Assembly (NCBI GenBank): GCA_002299465.1
Contig: DBNX01000007.1
Span: forward strand, 1-15,021
Length of the DNA: 15,021 nt
Direction of reading: 5' to 3'
Source of the DNA: Patescibacteria group bacterium UBA661
Lineage (GTDB): Bacteria; Patescibacteriota; Minisyncoccia; Phycocordibacterales; UBA918
The translations under genes and the position numbers were made by a program. The notes under the pieces are model-generated. The model saw only the letters and a program-made list of their open reading frames with translations, was not told the origin of the DNA and searched no databases. Positions 6,583-14,336 of the stretch are shown here, one piece after another. Within the stretch, counting starts at the first letter, position 1. Each line of letters starts with the position of its first letter.

Positions 6583-9500
6583 ATGTCGAACACACCTACT
6601 CCGCCCGCTTTCGTCCATCTACACGTACATTCTCATTACTCACTCTTAAACGCTTTACCCACTCCCAAAGAGCTGGTGGCGGCCGCTAAAGCCGATGGGC
6701 AAACCGCCCTTGCCCTCACTGACAACGGCGCTCTCTACGGAGCTATTGATTTTTACAAAGCTTGTAGCAAAGAGGGCATCAAGCCCATCATCGGGCTGGA
6801 TGCCTACCTAGCACCGCGCACTAGACACGATAAAGAAAACATCGACAAACCCCGAGCTCGTTTGGTACTTCTCGCCCAAAATTTTGCTGGCTACCAAAAC
6901 CTGATTAAGTTAGTTACCCGTTCTAACTTTGAGGGTTTTTATTACCGTCCGCGACTCGATGCCGAACTACTCACCGCTTACGCCGACAATCTTATTTGCA
7001 TCATTCCCTCTTTTGCTGGCGAAGTAGCCCGCGCCCTCAAAGAAAAAAATACCGAACACGCCGCCGAACGACTCGACTGGTACAAACGTCTTTATGGTGA
7101 AAATTGTTATCTTGAAATTACTCATCATCCAGAAATTATCGACCACGAAACTCTCCAACAAGAACTCATCGACCTAGCCCGAGCTACCACTACCCCCCTC
7201 GTGGCGGCTCACGATGTTTATTACCTAAAACCCGAAGACCGCCTAGCCCGTGAGGTGCTTATCCAAATTCAAAACGGCGGTGTTGTTGATACGACTCACA
7301 GTGCAGACAATGAGGAGGATTTTTCCTTTATCACTCGCGCCCAGGTGGCTGAATTATTTTCAGCCACCCCAGACGCGATTGCCAACACCACCAAAATCGC
7401 CGCTGCTTGTAACTTAACCCTCGCCATCGGCACCCAGTGGTATTTCCCTGATTACCAAATTGCTAGTGGCAAAACACCAGACGAAGAACTGAAGGCGACA
7501 GCTTACGCGGGTGTTGCTTGGCGTGGTCTTGATCTTAATGACCCAATAGTCAAAACTCGACTCGACTACGAACTCGAAACCATTAAAAATAAAGGCTATG
7601 CGAAATACTTTATCGTCGTTGGTGATTTGTTGCGAGAAGCACGCCAACGCGGTATTTTAACCACCATTCGTGGTTCGGTGGCTGGCTCACTCACTACTTA
7701 CGTACTCGGCATCACCAACGTTGATCCGCTTGAATACAATCTTCCCTTCGAACGCTTCCTTAACCCCCAGCGTCCCTCCGCCCCCGACATTGATATGGAT
7801 TACGCCGATAATCGTCGTGATGAAATAATTGAATACGCCAAAATAAAATACGGTGCTGACAAAGTGGCTCAGATTGGTACTTTCGGAACCATGATGGCAC
7901 GAGCGGCTGTCCGCGATGTCGCTCGCGCTCTCGGACATCCTTACGCGGTCGGTGATCGCATCGCTAAACTGATTCCGATTGGTAGTCAGGGCTTCCCGAT
8001 GACGATAAAAAGAGCTTTAGAAATTGAACCCGACTTAGCTGAAATCTACAAAAAAGACGCCGAGGCACGTGAGGTGATAGATTTAGCCACTCAGATAGAA
8101 GGTCGGGTCAGACACCTCGGTGTACACGCAGCGGGAGTAGTCATCGCTCCTGAACCACTTGATTGTTTCGTCCCCATCCAACCCGACCCCAAAACTGGCA
8201 AGTACATCACTCAATATGAAATGAAATCAGTCGGCGAGGACGGTGTTGGTCTTCTTAAGTTTGACTTTTTAGGAATTAAAAACCTCGCCATTTTAGCTGA
8301 TGCCGTCAGACGAGTAAAAGCCATTCGCGGTATCGAAATTGATATTGAAAAAATTCCCTTGGCTGATACCGCCACTTTCAACATTCTCGCCCGCGGGGAA
8401 ACGATGGGACTTTTTCAGTTAAACGGTTCGGGTATGACCAGCTTCCTCAAACAACTAAAACCCACCACCATCCACGACATCAATGCCATGGTCGCCCTCT
8501 ACCGCCCCGGACCGATGGAATCCATTCCGCAGTACATTGAACGCAAACACAATCCAGCTCTCGTCACTTATCTTGACCCACGCCTAAAACCCGTTCTGGA
8601 ACGCTCTTATGGTGTTATCACCTACCAAGATGACGTGATGACAATTGCCCGCGAACTGGCTGGTTACAGCTGGCTAGAGGCCGACACCCTAAGAAAAGCA
8701 ATGGGTAAAAAAATTCCAGAAGTAATGGCGGCAGAAAAAGATAAGCTCCTTAAAGGTTTTGTTGAGTACGGAAAACTATCTCCCACTCTAGCGGATAAAC
8801 TCTGGAAACTAATCGAACCCTTTGCTGCTTACGGTTTCAACAAAGCGCACGCTGCGAGTTATGGTCGAGTCGCCTACCAAACTGCTTATATGAAAGCCAA
8901 CTTTCCGGTCGAGTATATGTCGGCTGTGCTCACTGCTGATTCTGGCGATAATGACAAAATCGCCGAAATTATCCGCGAGTGCGAACGGATGGGTATTGAA
9001 GTACTGCCACCGGATATTAATGAATCATTTGCTGACTTTTCGGTTGTCCCCGGCAAAAATACTATTCGCTTTGGACTAACCACCATTAAAAACTTCGGGG
9101 CTGGTAGTGCTGACGCCATCATTACCGAACGAAAAAAAGGTGGTGTTTTCTTATCTCTCGCTGATTTTCTAACTCGCCTTAATGACCGCAGTCTTAATAA
9201 AAAATCTCTGGAAGCCCTCATTCTCTCCGGCGCTTTTGACTCTCTCGGAGAACGCGGTCAGATGTCTGCCCACATTGACTTACTGTTGGCTTTCAATAAA
9301 GCGCAAATTGCTGGTAAGGAATCTTCCCAAGATTCACTTTTTGGTAACCTAGGAACCGCCGCAACTCTCAACTTACCACCCACCGAACCCCTCCCCACTG
9401 ACACCATCTTGGCTTGGGAAAAAGAATTGCTGGGTGTGTATGTATCTGGTCACCCCCTCAATGCGTACACGAAGGAGCTAAGCCAGCGTCCCTCAATTGC

Positions 9501-9798
9501 CACCGTTCGCGCCGACACTCGTCCCGGCATCCCGGTAGTAACTGCCGGGATGATAATTAGCGTTCGTGAACATCTAACCAAGAAGGGGGATAAAATGGCA
9601 ATTTTATTATTGGCCGATAAACGTGAGCAGATTGAAATAGTCGCCTTTCCAGATACTTACACCACGCTTCGTTCTGTACTAGTAACTGGTAACTGTGTAG
9701 CTATCAAGGGTCGTCTTTCTCTTCGCAATGATAGTCCTTCGGTTACTATCGAACGTGCTAAATTACTTTCTAAGGATACTGATGGTGGAGTGAGTTAG
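6583..9798 (+). CDS. dnaE: DNA polymerase III subunit alpha
   Basis: Replicative C-family DNA polymerase, 1071 residues (E. coli 1160). Seen in order: a PHP domain beginning HLHVHSHYSLL (residues 12-22); the palm with PDIDMD, where Asp402 and Asp404 match E. coli D401 and D403; the third catalytic Asp561 in KFDFLGIKNL; helix-hairpin-helix-type sequence around AFAAYGFNKAHAASYG-like blocks; and a C-terminal OB fold (VTAGMIISVREHLTKKGDK). The protein ends soon after the OB fold, so the C-terminal tau-binding region of longer DnaE is absent or reduced. No 3'-5' exonuclease domain is present, so it is DnaE and not PolC. In the PHP domain the usual TDHG and GxEAY metal-site motifs read TDNG (Asn48) and GLDAY (Asp73), so PHP nuclease activity may be weak or lost. 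The gene stands alone on the plus strand with its own promoter and terminator. Confidence 0.97.
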   Translation: MSNTPTPPAFVHLHVHSHYSLLNALPTPKELVAAAKADGQTALALTDNGALYGAIDFYKACSKEGIKPIIGLDAYLAPRTRHDKENIDKPRARLVLLAQNFAGYQNLIKLVTRSNFEGFYYRPRLDAELLTAYADNLICIIPSFAGEVARALKEKNTEHAAERLDWYKRLYGENCYLEITHHPEIIDHETLQQELIDLARATTTPLVAAHDVYYLKPEDRLAREVLIQIQNGGVVDTTHSADNEEDFSFITRAQVAELFSATPDAIANTTKIAAACNLTLAIGTQWYFPDYQIASGKTPDEELKATAYAGVAWRGLDLNDPIVKTRLDYELETIKNKGYAKYFIVVGDLLREARQRGILTTIRGSVAGSLTTYVLGITNVDPLEYNLPFERFLNPQRPSAPDIDMDYADNRRDEIIEYAKIKYGADKVAQIGTFGTMMARAAVRDVARALGHPYAVGDRIAKLIPIGSQGFPMTIKRALEIEPDLAEIYKKDAEAREVIDLATQIEGRVRHLGVHAAGVVIAPEPLDCFVPIQPDPKTGKYITQYEMKSVGEDGVGLLKFDFLGIKNLAILADAVRRVKAIRGIEIDIEKIPLADTATFNILARGETMGLFQLNGSGMTSFLKQLKPTTIHDINAMVALYRPGPMESIPQYIERKHNPALVTYLDPRLKPVLERSYGVITYQDDVMTIARELAGYSWLEADTLRKAMGKKIPEVMAAEKDKLLKGFVEYGKLSPTLADKLWKLIEPFAAYGFNKAHAASYGRVAYQTAYMKANFPVEYMSAVLTADSGDNDKIAEIIRECERMGIEVLPPDINESFADFSVVPGKNTIRFGLTTIKNFGAGSADAIITERKKGGVFLSLADFLTRLNDRSLNKKSLEALILSGAFDSLGERGQMSAHIDLLLAFNKAQIAGKESSQDSLFGNLGTAATLNLPPTEPLPTDTILAWEKELLGVYVSGHPLNAYTKELSQRPSIATVRADTRPGIPVVTAGMIISVREHLTKKGDKMAILLLADKREQIEIVAFPDTYTTLRSVLVTGNCVAIKGRLSLRNDSPSVTIERAKLLSKDTDGGVS

Positions 9799-9811
9799 TG
9801 TTGTGAGTGAG

Positions 9812-9847
9812 GCACGGAAAAAGCCCCCGCGGGGGCTTTTTCCGTGC
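9812..9847. terminator. Two-way terminator between dnaE and the surface-protein gene
   Basis: A perfect 36-bp palindrome: each 18-base arm contains GCACGG, an A5 or T5 run and GCCCCCG. The GC-rich core followed by five T residues forms a canonical rho-independent terminator on both strands. It lies 13 nt past the dnaE TAG and 22 nt past the stop of the convergent gene, so one element serves both. Confidence 0.93.
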
Positions 9848-9869
9848 TTCGTCTAAGTGCTTATTTGAT

Positions 9870-12800
9870 TTAAGCAACCACTTTAATCGCTTTCATAATG
9901 GCGATTTTTACCGCCGCGGCTTCGTTGGTGTAGACACCATCAAGCGCTCCGGTTAGGGCCTCAATTATTTTTAGTATCTGCTCATCAGTGAGTTTAGCGA
10001 CTTCCGCTTGTAGGAGTTCTGAGCCAGCCGCTACACCAGTCTTACGCGCGCGGTAAACCGCATCAAAGTCAGCCGCCGCGTCCGCTAGAGCAAACATCGG
10101 ACGATGACCAATCAACTCGTAAGCCGCCAGCACATTACCCGTCACAATCGCCTCTGCCAACGAACCGGCTCCTTCTGGTACAACGGTTGGTATAAATGGA
10201 GCGGCACTTGATGGAGCTGGTTTGGCTTGACAAACGAGACACAATTCACGCATTCGCTTCTCGTTAACAATCACCCAACCATCTTCTGTCGGATATTTTG
10301 TCTTAGCCTCCAAGATTACCTCGTTGAGAACTTCAATTCCATCCTCCAGATTTGTTACTGAACCCAGTAAGTGGCGAATCGCATCACTCGACAGCAACGC
10401 CTTTTTCGCGTGAGCGTGATTCTCCAAGGCCGTCACCATTTCGTCAACCGACAGATTGTCAACTTGACCTGATTCGACTGTCACTACTTCATCGCTTTTT
10501 TCATAACCAACCACTGGAGCTACTGGTAGATTAACTGGAGCATGAGTGAGCGGCGGTACTGCCGGCGCCCGCACCGAAGCCACAAATACATCTGGTCGAA
10601 TCGTCTCGGGTGCCCCAAACGCAACTGGCGCTGGTGTTATTGAATTATCAACTGTAGCTAGAGCCACTCCCCCAATCATATCTCGTCTGATGACTAGCAA
10701 GTAAGCGATGTAAAGTGCCCAAGCGATCAGTAGTGCATAAAAGGCGAAGGTAAGAGTCGGACCAGCCGCAAAACCAGTGTGCGGTACAGCGGTCAAAGCA
10801 ATGCCAGTAACTAACGGCTGTTGATCACGGACTTCAGTCACGACAATATCTTCAACATCAACTCTCACTCGACAAACTCGATCCGCTGAACCACGCGAAA
10901 CTGTTAAGGTGTAAGTGGTATCTCTGGTCGGACTGACACGGAGTGAGCCCTCTCGCAACTCATCTCTTTCTCTGGCTGATTTACCAGCAGTGGTCATTAA
11001 TGTCTCGTTGTGTGAATCTCTAAGGACGAGACTATTGGCTCGATTACTATCCCAGCGCAAGGTTACTGTCTCGCCACTTTTAATTCGATTTTTGGTTACC
11101 GCTAATTCACAAGTCGGTGAACCGCCACCGCCACCACCTCCCCCGCCCCCACCAGTAGTAACTGTCAAAGCGATTGGGCAGCTAACTGTCTCTCGCCCAC
11201 GCGTAGCGGTGAGCGTGTAGGTAGTTGAATTAGAGGGTGAGACGGTAACCGAACCACTTAGTGTAGTCGCGGTTAGACCTTGATCAAAACGCACCGTGTC
11301 AACACCCGTAGTGTTCCAAGTCAAAACTGAATTATCACCACGAGTAATACTAGCTGGACTAAAAGCCAATGACACGTTAGCGGCACAGGACAACGGTGCT
11401 GGTGGTGGAACAACAGCTACTGGCACCGTGACCGTACAACTAGCGGAACGATTTTCCCGGCCGAGAACATTTAGTGTGAAGGTAGTCGTGGTTGAAATAT
11501 TTACAGCCACCGTACCATTTAAAGCCACCGCTCCCACGACCGGCGCAATCGAGGCGCTGATTCCGTTACGAGTTGTCCAAGCCAGAGTCGTAGTACCACT
11601 GCCAGTGAGAGAACTCGGGGTAGCCGTAAAGGTGTCACAAACTGGCATCGCTACTGCTGGCGGTTCGGTAACTACTACTGTGGTTTGGCAGACTGCTTCG
11701 CTAGTACCACTAGCACCAAAAGCCCGGAGTGTGTAAACCGTAGTCGCGAGTGGAGACACCGTAAGTGTACCAGTAGCTGTTACTTCGCCGATGCCGTTAT
11801 CAATCACGACTCGATTAGCGTGCGCTGTTGACCAACTGAGAGTTGAGGTTGCCCCGCGCACCACCGAACTCGGAGTAGCCGAAAATGCCCTACAAATTGG
11901 TGCTGGTGGTGTGTCAATAACTGTAATGTTTGCTTGGCAAGTGACAGTCGTACCGTTTAGGCCTAGTACAGAAAGTGTGAAATTTCGACTGCTGGTAAGG
12001 GGCGCTGTGGTGCGCGTACCACTCGCAGAAACCACGCCAAAGTCAGTTAAACTAGTAGTGCTAGCGTTTGTTGTTGACCAATTAAAAGTCACCGTCTCGC
12101 CACTGTTGATAGAACGGCTCGCTGGTGTAAGGGTACAAGTTGGTGGTGGAAGCGGACAAGCTGGAGCCGTCACTTGTGTTTGCACTTCATTACTAGAGAC
12201 CCAAGCCGTACCCAATTCTACAGCCGTAGCTCGCGCTACGTTTCTGATAACGCGACTAGTGCCACAAGTAAAATCATTAGCCCTAGCCGTGAAGGTCATT
12301 GTCCCCTCCTCTCTCGGGGTTAGGACATCCCCGTTCCAAGTGATGGTTCGAGTGCTCGGTTGGTAAAGTGGGGTATCAATATAACCAGGCAAAATATTAC
12401 TTGATTGCGTCGCTGTTAGATAAGTCAAATTCGGGTCTAACACATCGACAATTCTCACCCCGCTACCGCTACAATTACCGGTTCCAATGTTCCTGATGGT
12501 AATAGTGTAAGTGAGGACGTCTCCCGGTCGAGCCGTTGTCGCTGAAACAGTCTTCGTAAGTGATAACTCGCAGACTTCTGGTGTTGGCGGTTCGTTTACA
12601 GTGATGACTGAACGACACTCAACACTTTTACCACCCGCCCCAACAGCCGTTAGAATATAAGTAACTGACGAATTAAGAGTTCCGGTATTTTCGCTACCCG
12701 AAAGGGCGACCGCACCAAATCTAGTTAAGGTTGCCGAACTAGCATTTTGTGTCGTCCACGACAAATTAACCGATCCACCTCGTAAGATGGTCGTCGCCGC

Positions 12801-13253
12801 TGGGGTAAGCGTACAGGTTGGTAATGGTGGCGGTGGCGGAGGCGGTACTATACAGTAAACAACCACTGCTACTACACAGTTACTAGAACCATCAGCCGTC
12901 GTGGCGACTAGGGTGTAGGTGGTATCTCTTTGAATATTGGTGAAAGTTTGTGAGCCATTTAGTGCACTTAAAGTTTGTCCGTTTAAGGTCACTCGGTCAA
13001 AACCTTGTGTTGTCCAAGAAATAGTCACGCTCGCTCCCGCTGTTACTTGCACCGCGCTCGCCGTCACATCACAAGTACGCAACACCGGTACCACCGACGC
13101 TAAGTCGGGCACCATTGCTGAGACTATAGTCGGAGTGGGGCTGGTGTAAGAACCCACAAACATTCCAAAATAAGCCACTAGTCCAACTAGTGACATCAGT
13201 ACAGTTTTCTTTAAAAATTTAGATTGCATAAAATAAATAAATTTGTTGTTCAT
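9870..13253 (-). CDS. Giant Ig-like/DUF11 surface protein with an internal sortase-type sorting signal
   Basis: 1127-residue secreted protein. Residues 1-46 are a signal peptide (basic start, hydrophobic 18-34, possible cleavage after VSA). Seven Ig-like repeats follow at about 61-132, 147-222, 373-446, 454-530, 539-612, 623-700 and 715-801, each with a GxxVTLSW-like strand, a TTYTLT-like strand and a pair of cysteines. A DUF11-like domain lies at about 227-365 (LSLTKTVSATTARPGDVLTYT). Proline-rich linkers and an 11-glycine linker (701-711) join them. VPHTG at 823-827 is followed by a hydrophobic helix to 855 and Arg-Arg, as in an LPxTG sorting signal, but 269 residues follow. That tail has a linker, a CLVC motif and a helical domain ending in LTGALDGVYTNEAAAVKIAI. 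The next gene upstream is a sortase. A longer reading starts at GTG 13313, but that codon lies above the predicted transcription start. The ATG at 13253 has GGGAG 10 nt upstream. Confidence 0.85.
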   Translation of the reverse strand: MNNKFIYFMQSKFLKKTVLMSLVGLVAYFGMFVGSYTSPTPTIVSAMVPDLASVVPVLRTCDVTASAVQVTAGASVTISWTTQGFDRVTLNGQTLSALNGSQTFTNIQRDTTYTLVATTADGSSNCVVAVVVYCIVPPPPPPPLPTCTLTPAATTILRGGSVNLSWTTQNASSATLTRFGAVALSGSENTGTLNSSVTYILTAVGAGGKSVECRSVITVNEPPTPEVCELSLTKTVSATTARPGDVLTYTITIRNIGTGNCSGSGVRIVDVLDPNLTYLTATQSSNILPGYIDTPLYQPSTRTITWNGDVLTPREEGTMTFTARANDFTCGTSRVIRNVARATAVELGTAWVSSNEVQTQVTAPACPLPPPTCTLTPASRSINSGETVTFNWSTTNASTTSLTDFGVVSASGTRTTAPLTSSRNFTLSVLGLNGTTVTCQANITVIDTPPAPICRAFSATPSSVVRGATSTLSWSTAHANRVVIDNGIGEVTATGTLTVSPLATTVYTLRAFGASGTSEAVCQTTVVVTEPPAVAMPVCDTFTATPSSLTGSGTTTLAWTTRNGISASIAPVVGAVALNGTVAVNISTTTTFTLNVLGRENRSASCTVTVPVAVVPPPAPLSCAANVSLAFSPASITRGDNSVLTWNTTGVDTVRFDQGLTATTLSGSVTVSPSNSTTYTLTATRGRETVSCPIALTVTTGGGGGGGGGGGSPTCELAVTKNRIKSGETVTLRWDSNRANSLVLRDSHNETLMTTAGKSARERDELREGSLRVSPTRDTTYTLTVSRGSADRVCRVRVDVEDIVVTEVRDQQPLVTGIALTAVPHTGFAAGPTLTFAFYALLIAWALYIAYLLVIRRDMIGGVALATVDNSITPAPVAFGAPETIRPDVFVASVRAPAVPPLTHAPVNLPVAPVVGYEKSDEVVTVESGQVDNLSVDEMVTALENHAHAKKALLSSDAIRHLLGSVTNLEDGIEVLNEVILEAKTKYPTEDGWVIVNEKRMRELCLVCQAKPAPSSAAPFIPTVVPEGAGSLAEAIVTGNVLAAYELIGHRPMFALADAAADFDAVYRARKTGVAAGSELLQAEVAKLTDEQILKIIEALTGALDGVYTNEAAAVKIAIMKAIKVVA
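11121..11153 (-). repeat. Eleven-codon glycine tract in the surface protein
   Basis: Eleven consecutive Gly codons, visible as C-runs broken by single bases on the plus strand. They join Ig-like repeats 6 and 7. The tract is prone to length change by slippage, which would alter linker length or, if not a multiple of three, the reading frame before the sorting signal. Confidence 0.8.
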
Positions 13254-13315
13254 AATTTTTTTACTCCCACCTACACCCTTGTACGCAAGAGTAATCAAAG
13301 TCACGAACACCACAG

Positions 13316-13321
13316 ATTATA
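13316..13321 (-). promoter_or_regulatory. -10 box of the surface-protein gene
   Basis: On the minus strand this is a consensus TATAAT. The predicted start is near 13309, leaving a leader of about 55 nt before the ATG at 13253. This argues against the GTG at 13313. No clear -35 is seen. Confidence 0.5.
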
Positions 13322-13413
13322 AAATCTAAGAAGAACACTAGCGCCACACGGAAGCAATTTAGTTTGTGGTGGCACAAAAAAGAGCCAAGACGTTACCAAA
13401 CGATATATTGATT

Positions 13414-14130
13414 TTACCGATTTGTCAATAACGGCGGAGACACCACTCGCTCCTCTTGTAGCGAAGCCTCAACAATAAAGCGGTCATCCACCGAACCAAA
13501 GCTATTACAGGTAGCGAGTACTAAGCGCTGAGTATCACCCGCAATCGGCACAGTGACTTCTTGGGCTCGGGCGCGGTACACTTTATCGACACGGTAAACG
13601 TATTCAATCTCGCCCGATCTGAGGCGAATAGTATCTCCAAATTGCAGATTTTGAATACCATTAAAAGCCTGAAAATTAGGATTAAGAACCGTCGGCAAGT
13701 GACTAGAGTGACCTAAGATGAACACCGTACCAGTCCGCTCCATAGTGGCTGAGTCTGGGTGTCGCACCACCCCGTAAAGCAAAGCTGCGTCTAAATCCGG
13801 GATGGTTCTTGAGGTTGGGTTCAAGACCGCTACCGTACGCTCTAAACGATCAATTATAATTGTATCTGGTTTTAGTGGTGTTGGAATTACCGCCGCCGCA
13901 ACAGGTGTAGTAACCGTCTCTTCTGCTGTTGAAGTCGCCGACATCTCTGGTTGAGCTGATTCCGCCTCAATTACACTAGCAGGTTGATTTTCTTCTATTG
14001 GTTCCGGCAAAAAATCAAGCCAGGTTAGTAAGCTGTAAGAAATCAGAAACACCACAAAAAAAGTAACCAAGAAAGCTACCTTGCGCGCCCACAGCGCGTC
14101 CACCAAATCACTAAAAGTTTTCACCTCCAT
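13414..14130 (-). CDS. Membrane-anchored sortase
   Basis: Cysteine transpeptidase of the sortase family, 238 residues. Seen: a short cytoplasmic N-terminus, one membrane helix (about 17-36), a Thr/Ala/Pro-rich spacer to about 88, then the sortase barrel. The catalytic set is complete: His141 in FILGHSSH, Cys208 in LVLATCNSFG (the TLxTC motif) and Arg217 in DDRFIV. The barrel faces outside. The class cannot be fixed by eye; the short barrel without added domains resembles class D/E more than class B. It lies 160 nt upstream of the surface protein bearing VPHTG on the same strand, so that protein is the obvious substrate candidate. The mRNA should be leaderless from the strong promoter at 14139-14166. 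Oddly, a perfect Shine-Dalgarno-like GGAGGTGA overlaps the start codon and codons 2-4 instead of preceding it. Confidence 0.93.
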   Translation of the reverse strand: MEVKTFSDLVDALWARKVAFLVTFFVVFLISYSLLTWLDFLPEPIEENQPASVIEAESAQPEMSATSTAEETVTTPVAAAVIPTPLKPDTIIIDRLERTVAVLNPTSRTIPDLDAALLYGVVRHPDSATMERTGTVFILGHSSHLPTVLNPNFQAFNGIQNLQFGDTIRLRSGEIEYVYRVDKVYRARAQEVTVPIAGDTQRLVLATCNSFGSVDDRFIVEASLQEERVVSPPLLTNR

Positions 14131-14138
14131 ATCTTTTC

Positions 14139-14166
14139 ATAATAGCATAGTTTACAAGAAAGTCAA
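14139..14166 (-). promoter_or_regulatory. Promoter of the sortase gene
   Basis: On the minus strand there is a -35 TTGACT (14161-14166), a 16-nt spacer and a -10 TATTAT (14139-14144) preceded by TGC. This is the best sigma-70-type promoter in the window. The -10 ends 8 nt before the ATG, so transcription should begin at or next to the start codon. Confidence 0.7.
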
Positions 14167-14274
14167 TGTTTGAACGTATGCCTGTCCCCCGTTGTTAAAC
14201 CTCTGTAAATTTAGTGCAAAATTACGCAAAGTTACCCTCTAGATACGCGGTAAGCTACCGAGCAGGTGCATGTG

Positions 14275-14311
14275 TTGACAAAATTCTATTTGGTGGTAAA
14301 GTTGATATTAT
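14275..14311 (+). promoter_or_regulatory. Overlapping candidate promoters of the right-edge gene
   Basis: TTGACA at 14275-14280 lies 16 nt before TAAAGT (14297-14302), a fair sigma-70 pair. An extended -10, TGATATTAT, lies at 14303-14311. Either gives a leader of about 19-28 nt before the ATG at 14337, without a Shine-Dalgarno site. The rest of the 206-bp gap to the sortase holds only the sortase promoter and a small CGGTA/TACCG hairpin at 14248-14260. Confidence 0.5.
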
Positions 14312-14336
14312 TTGTTAACTAAAATAAACTAACTTT

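Noticed and set aside
11296..12366. Open plus-strand frames opposite the surface-protein gene
   Set aside because: They mirror the repetitive Thr/Ser/Val codons of the real minus-strand gene, lack promoters and encode no recognisable domain.
13254..13313. GTG start of the surface protein, adding 20 residues
   Set aside because: The TATAAT box at 13316-13321 predicts transcription from about 13309, downstream of that GTG, and the extension would spoil the signal peptide.
14166..14198. Ten-codon plus-strand frame in the sortase upstream gap
   Set aside because: No Shine-Dalgarno site or -10 box, and it overlaps the sortase -35 element; too short to support.
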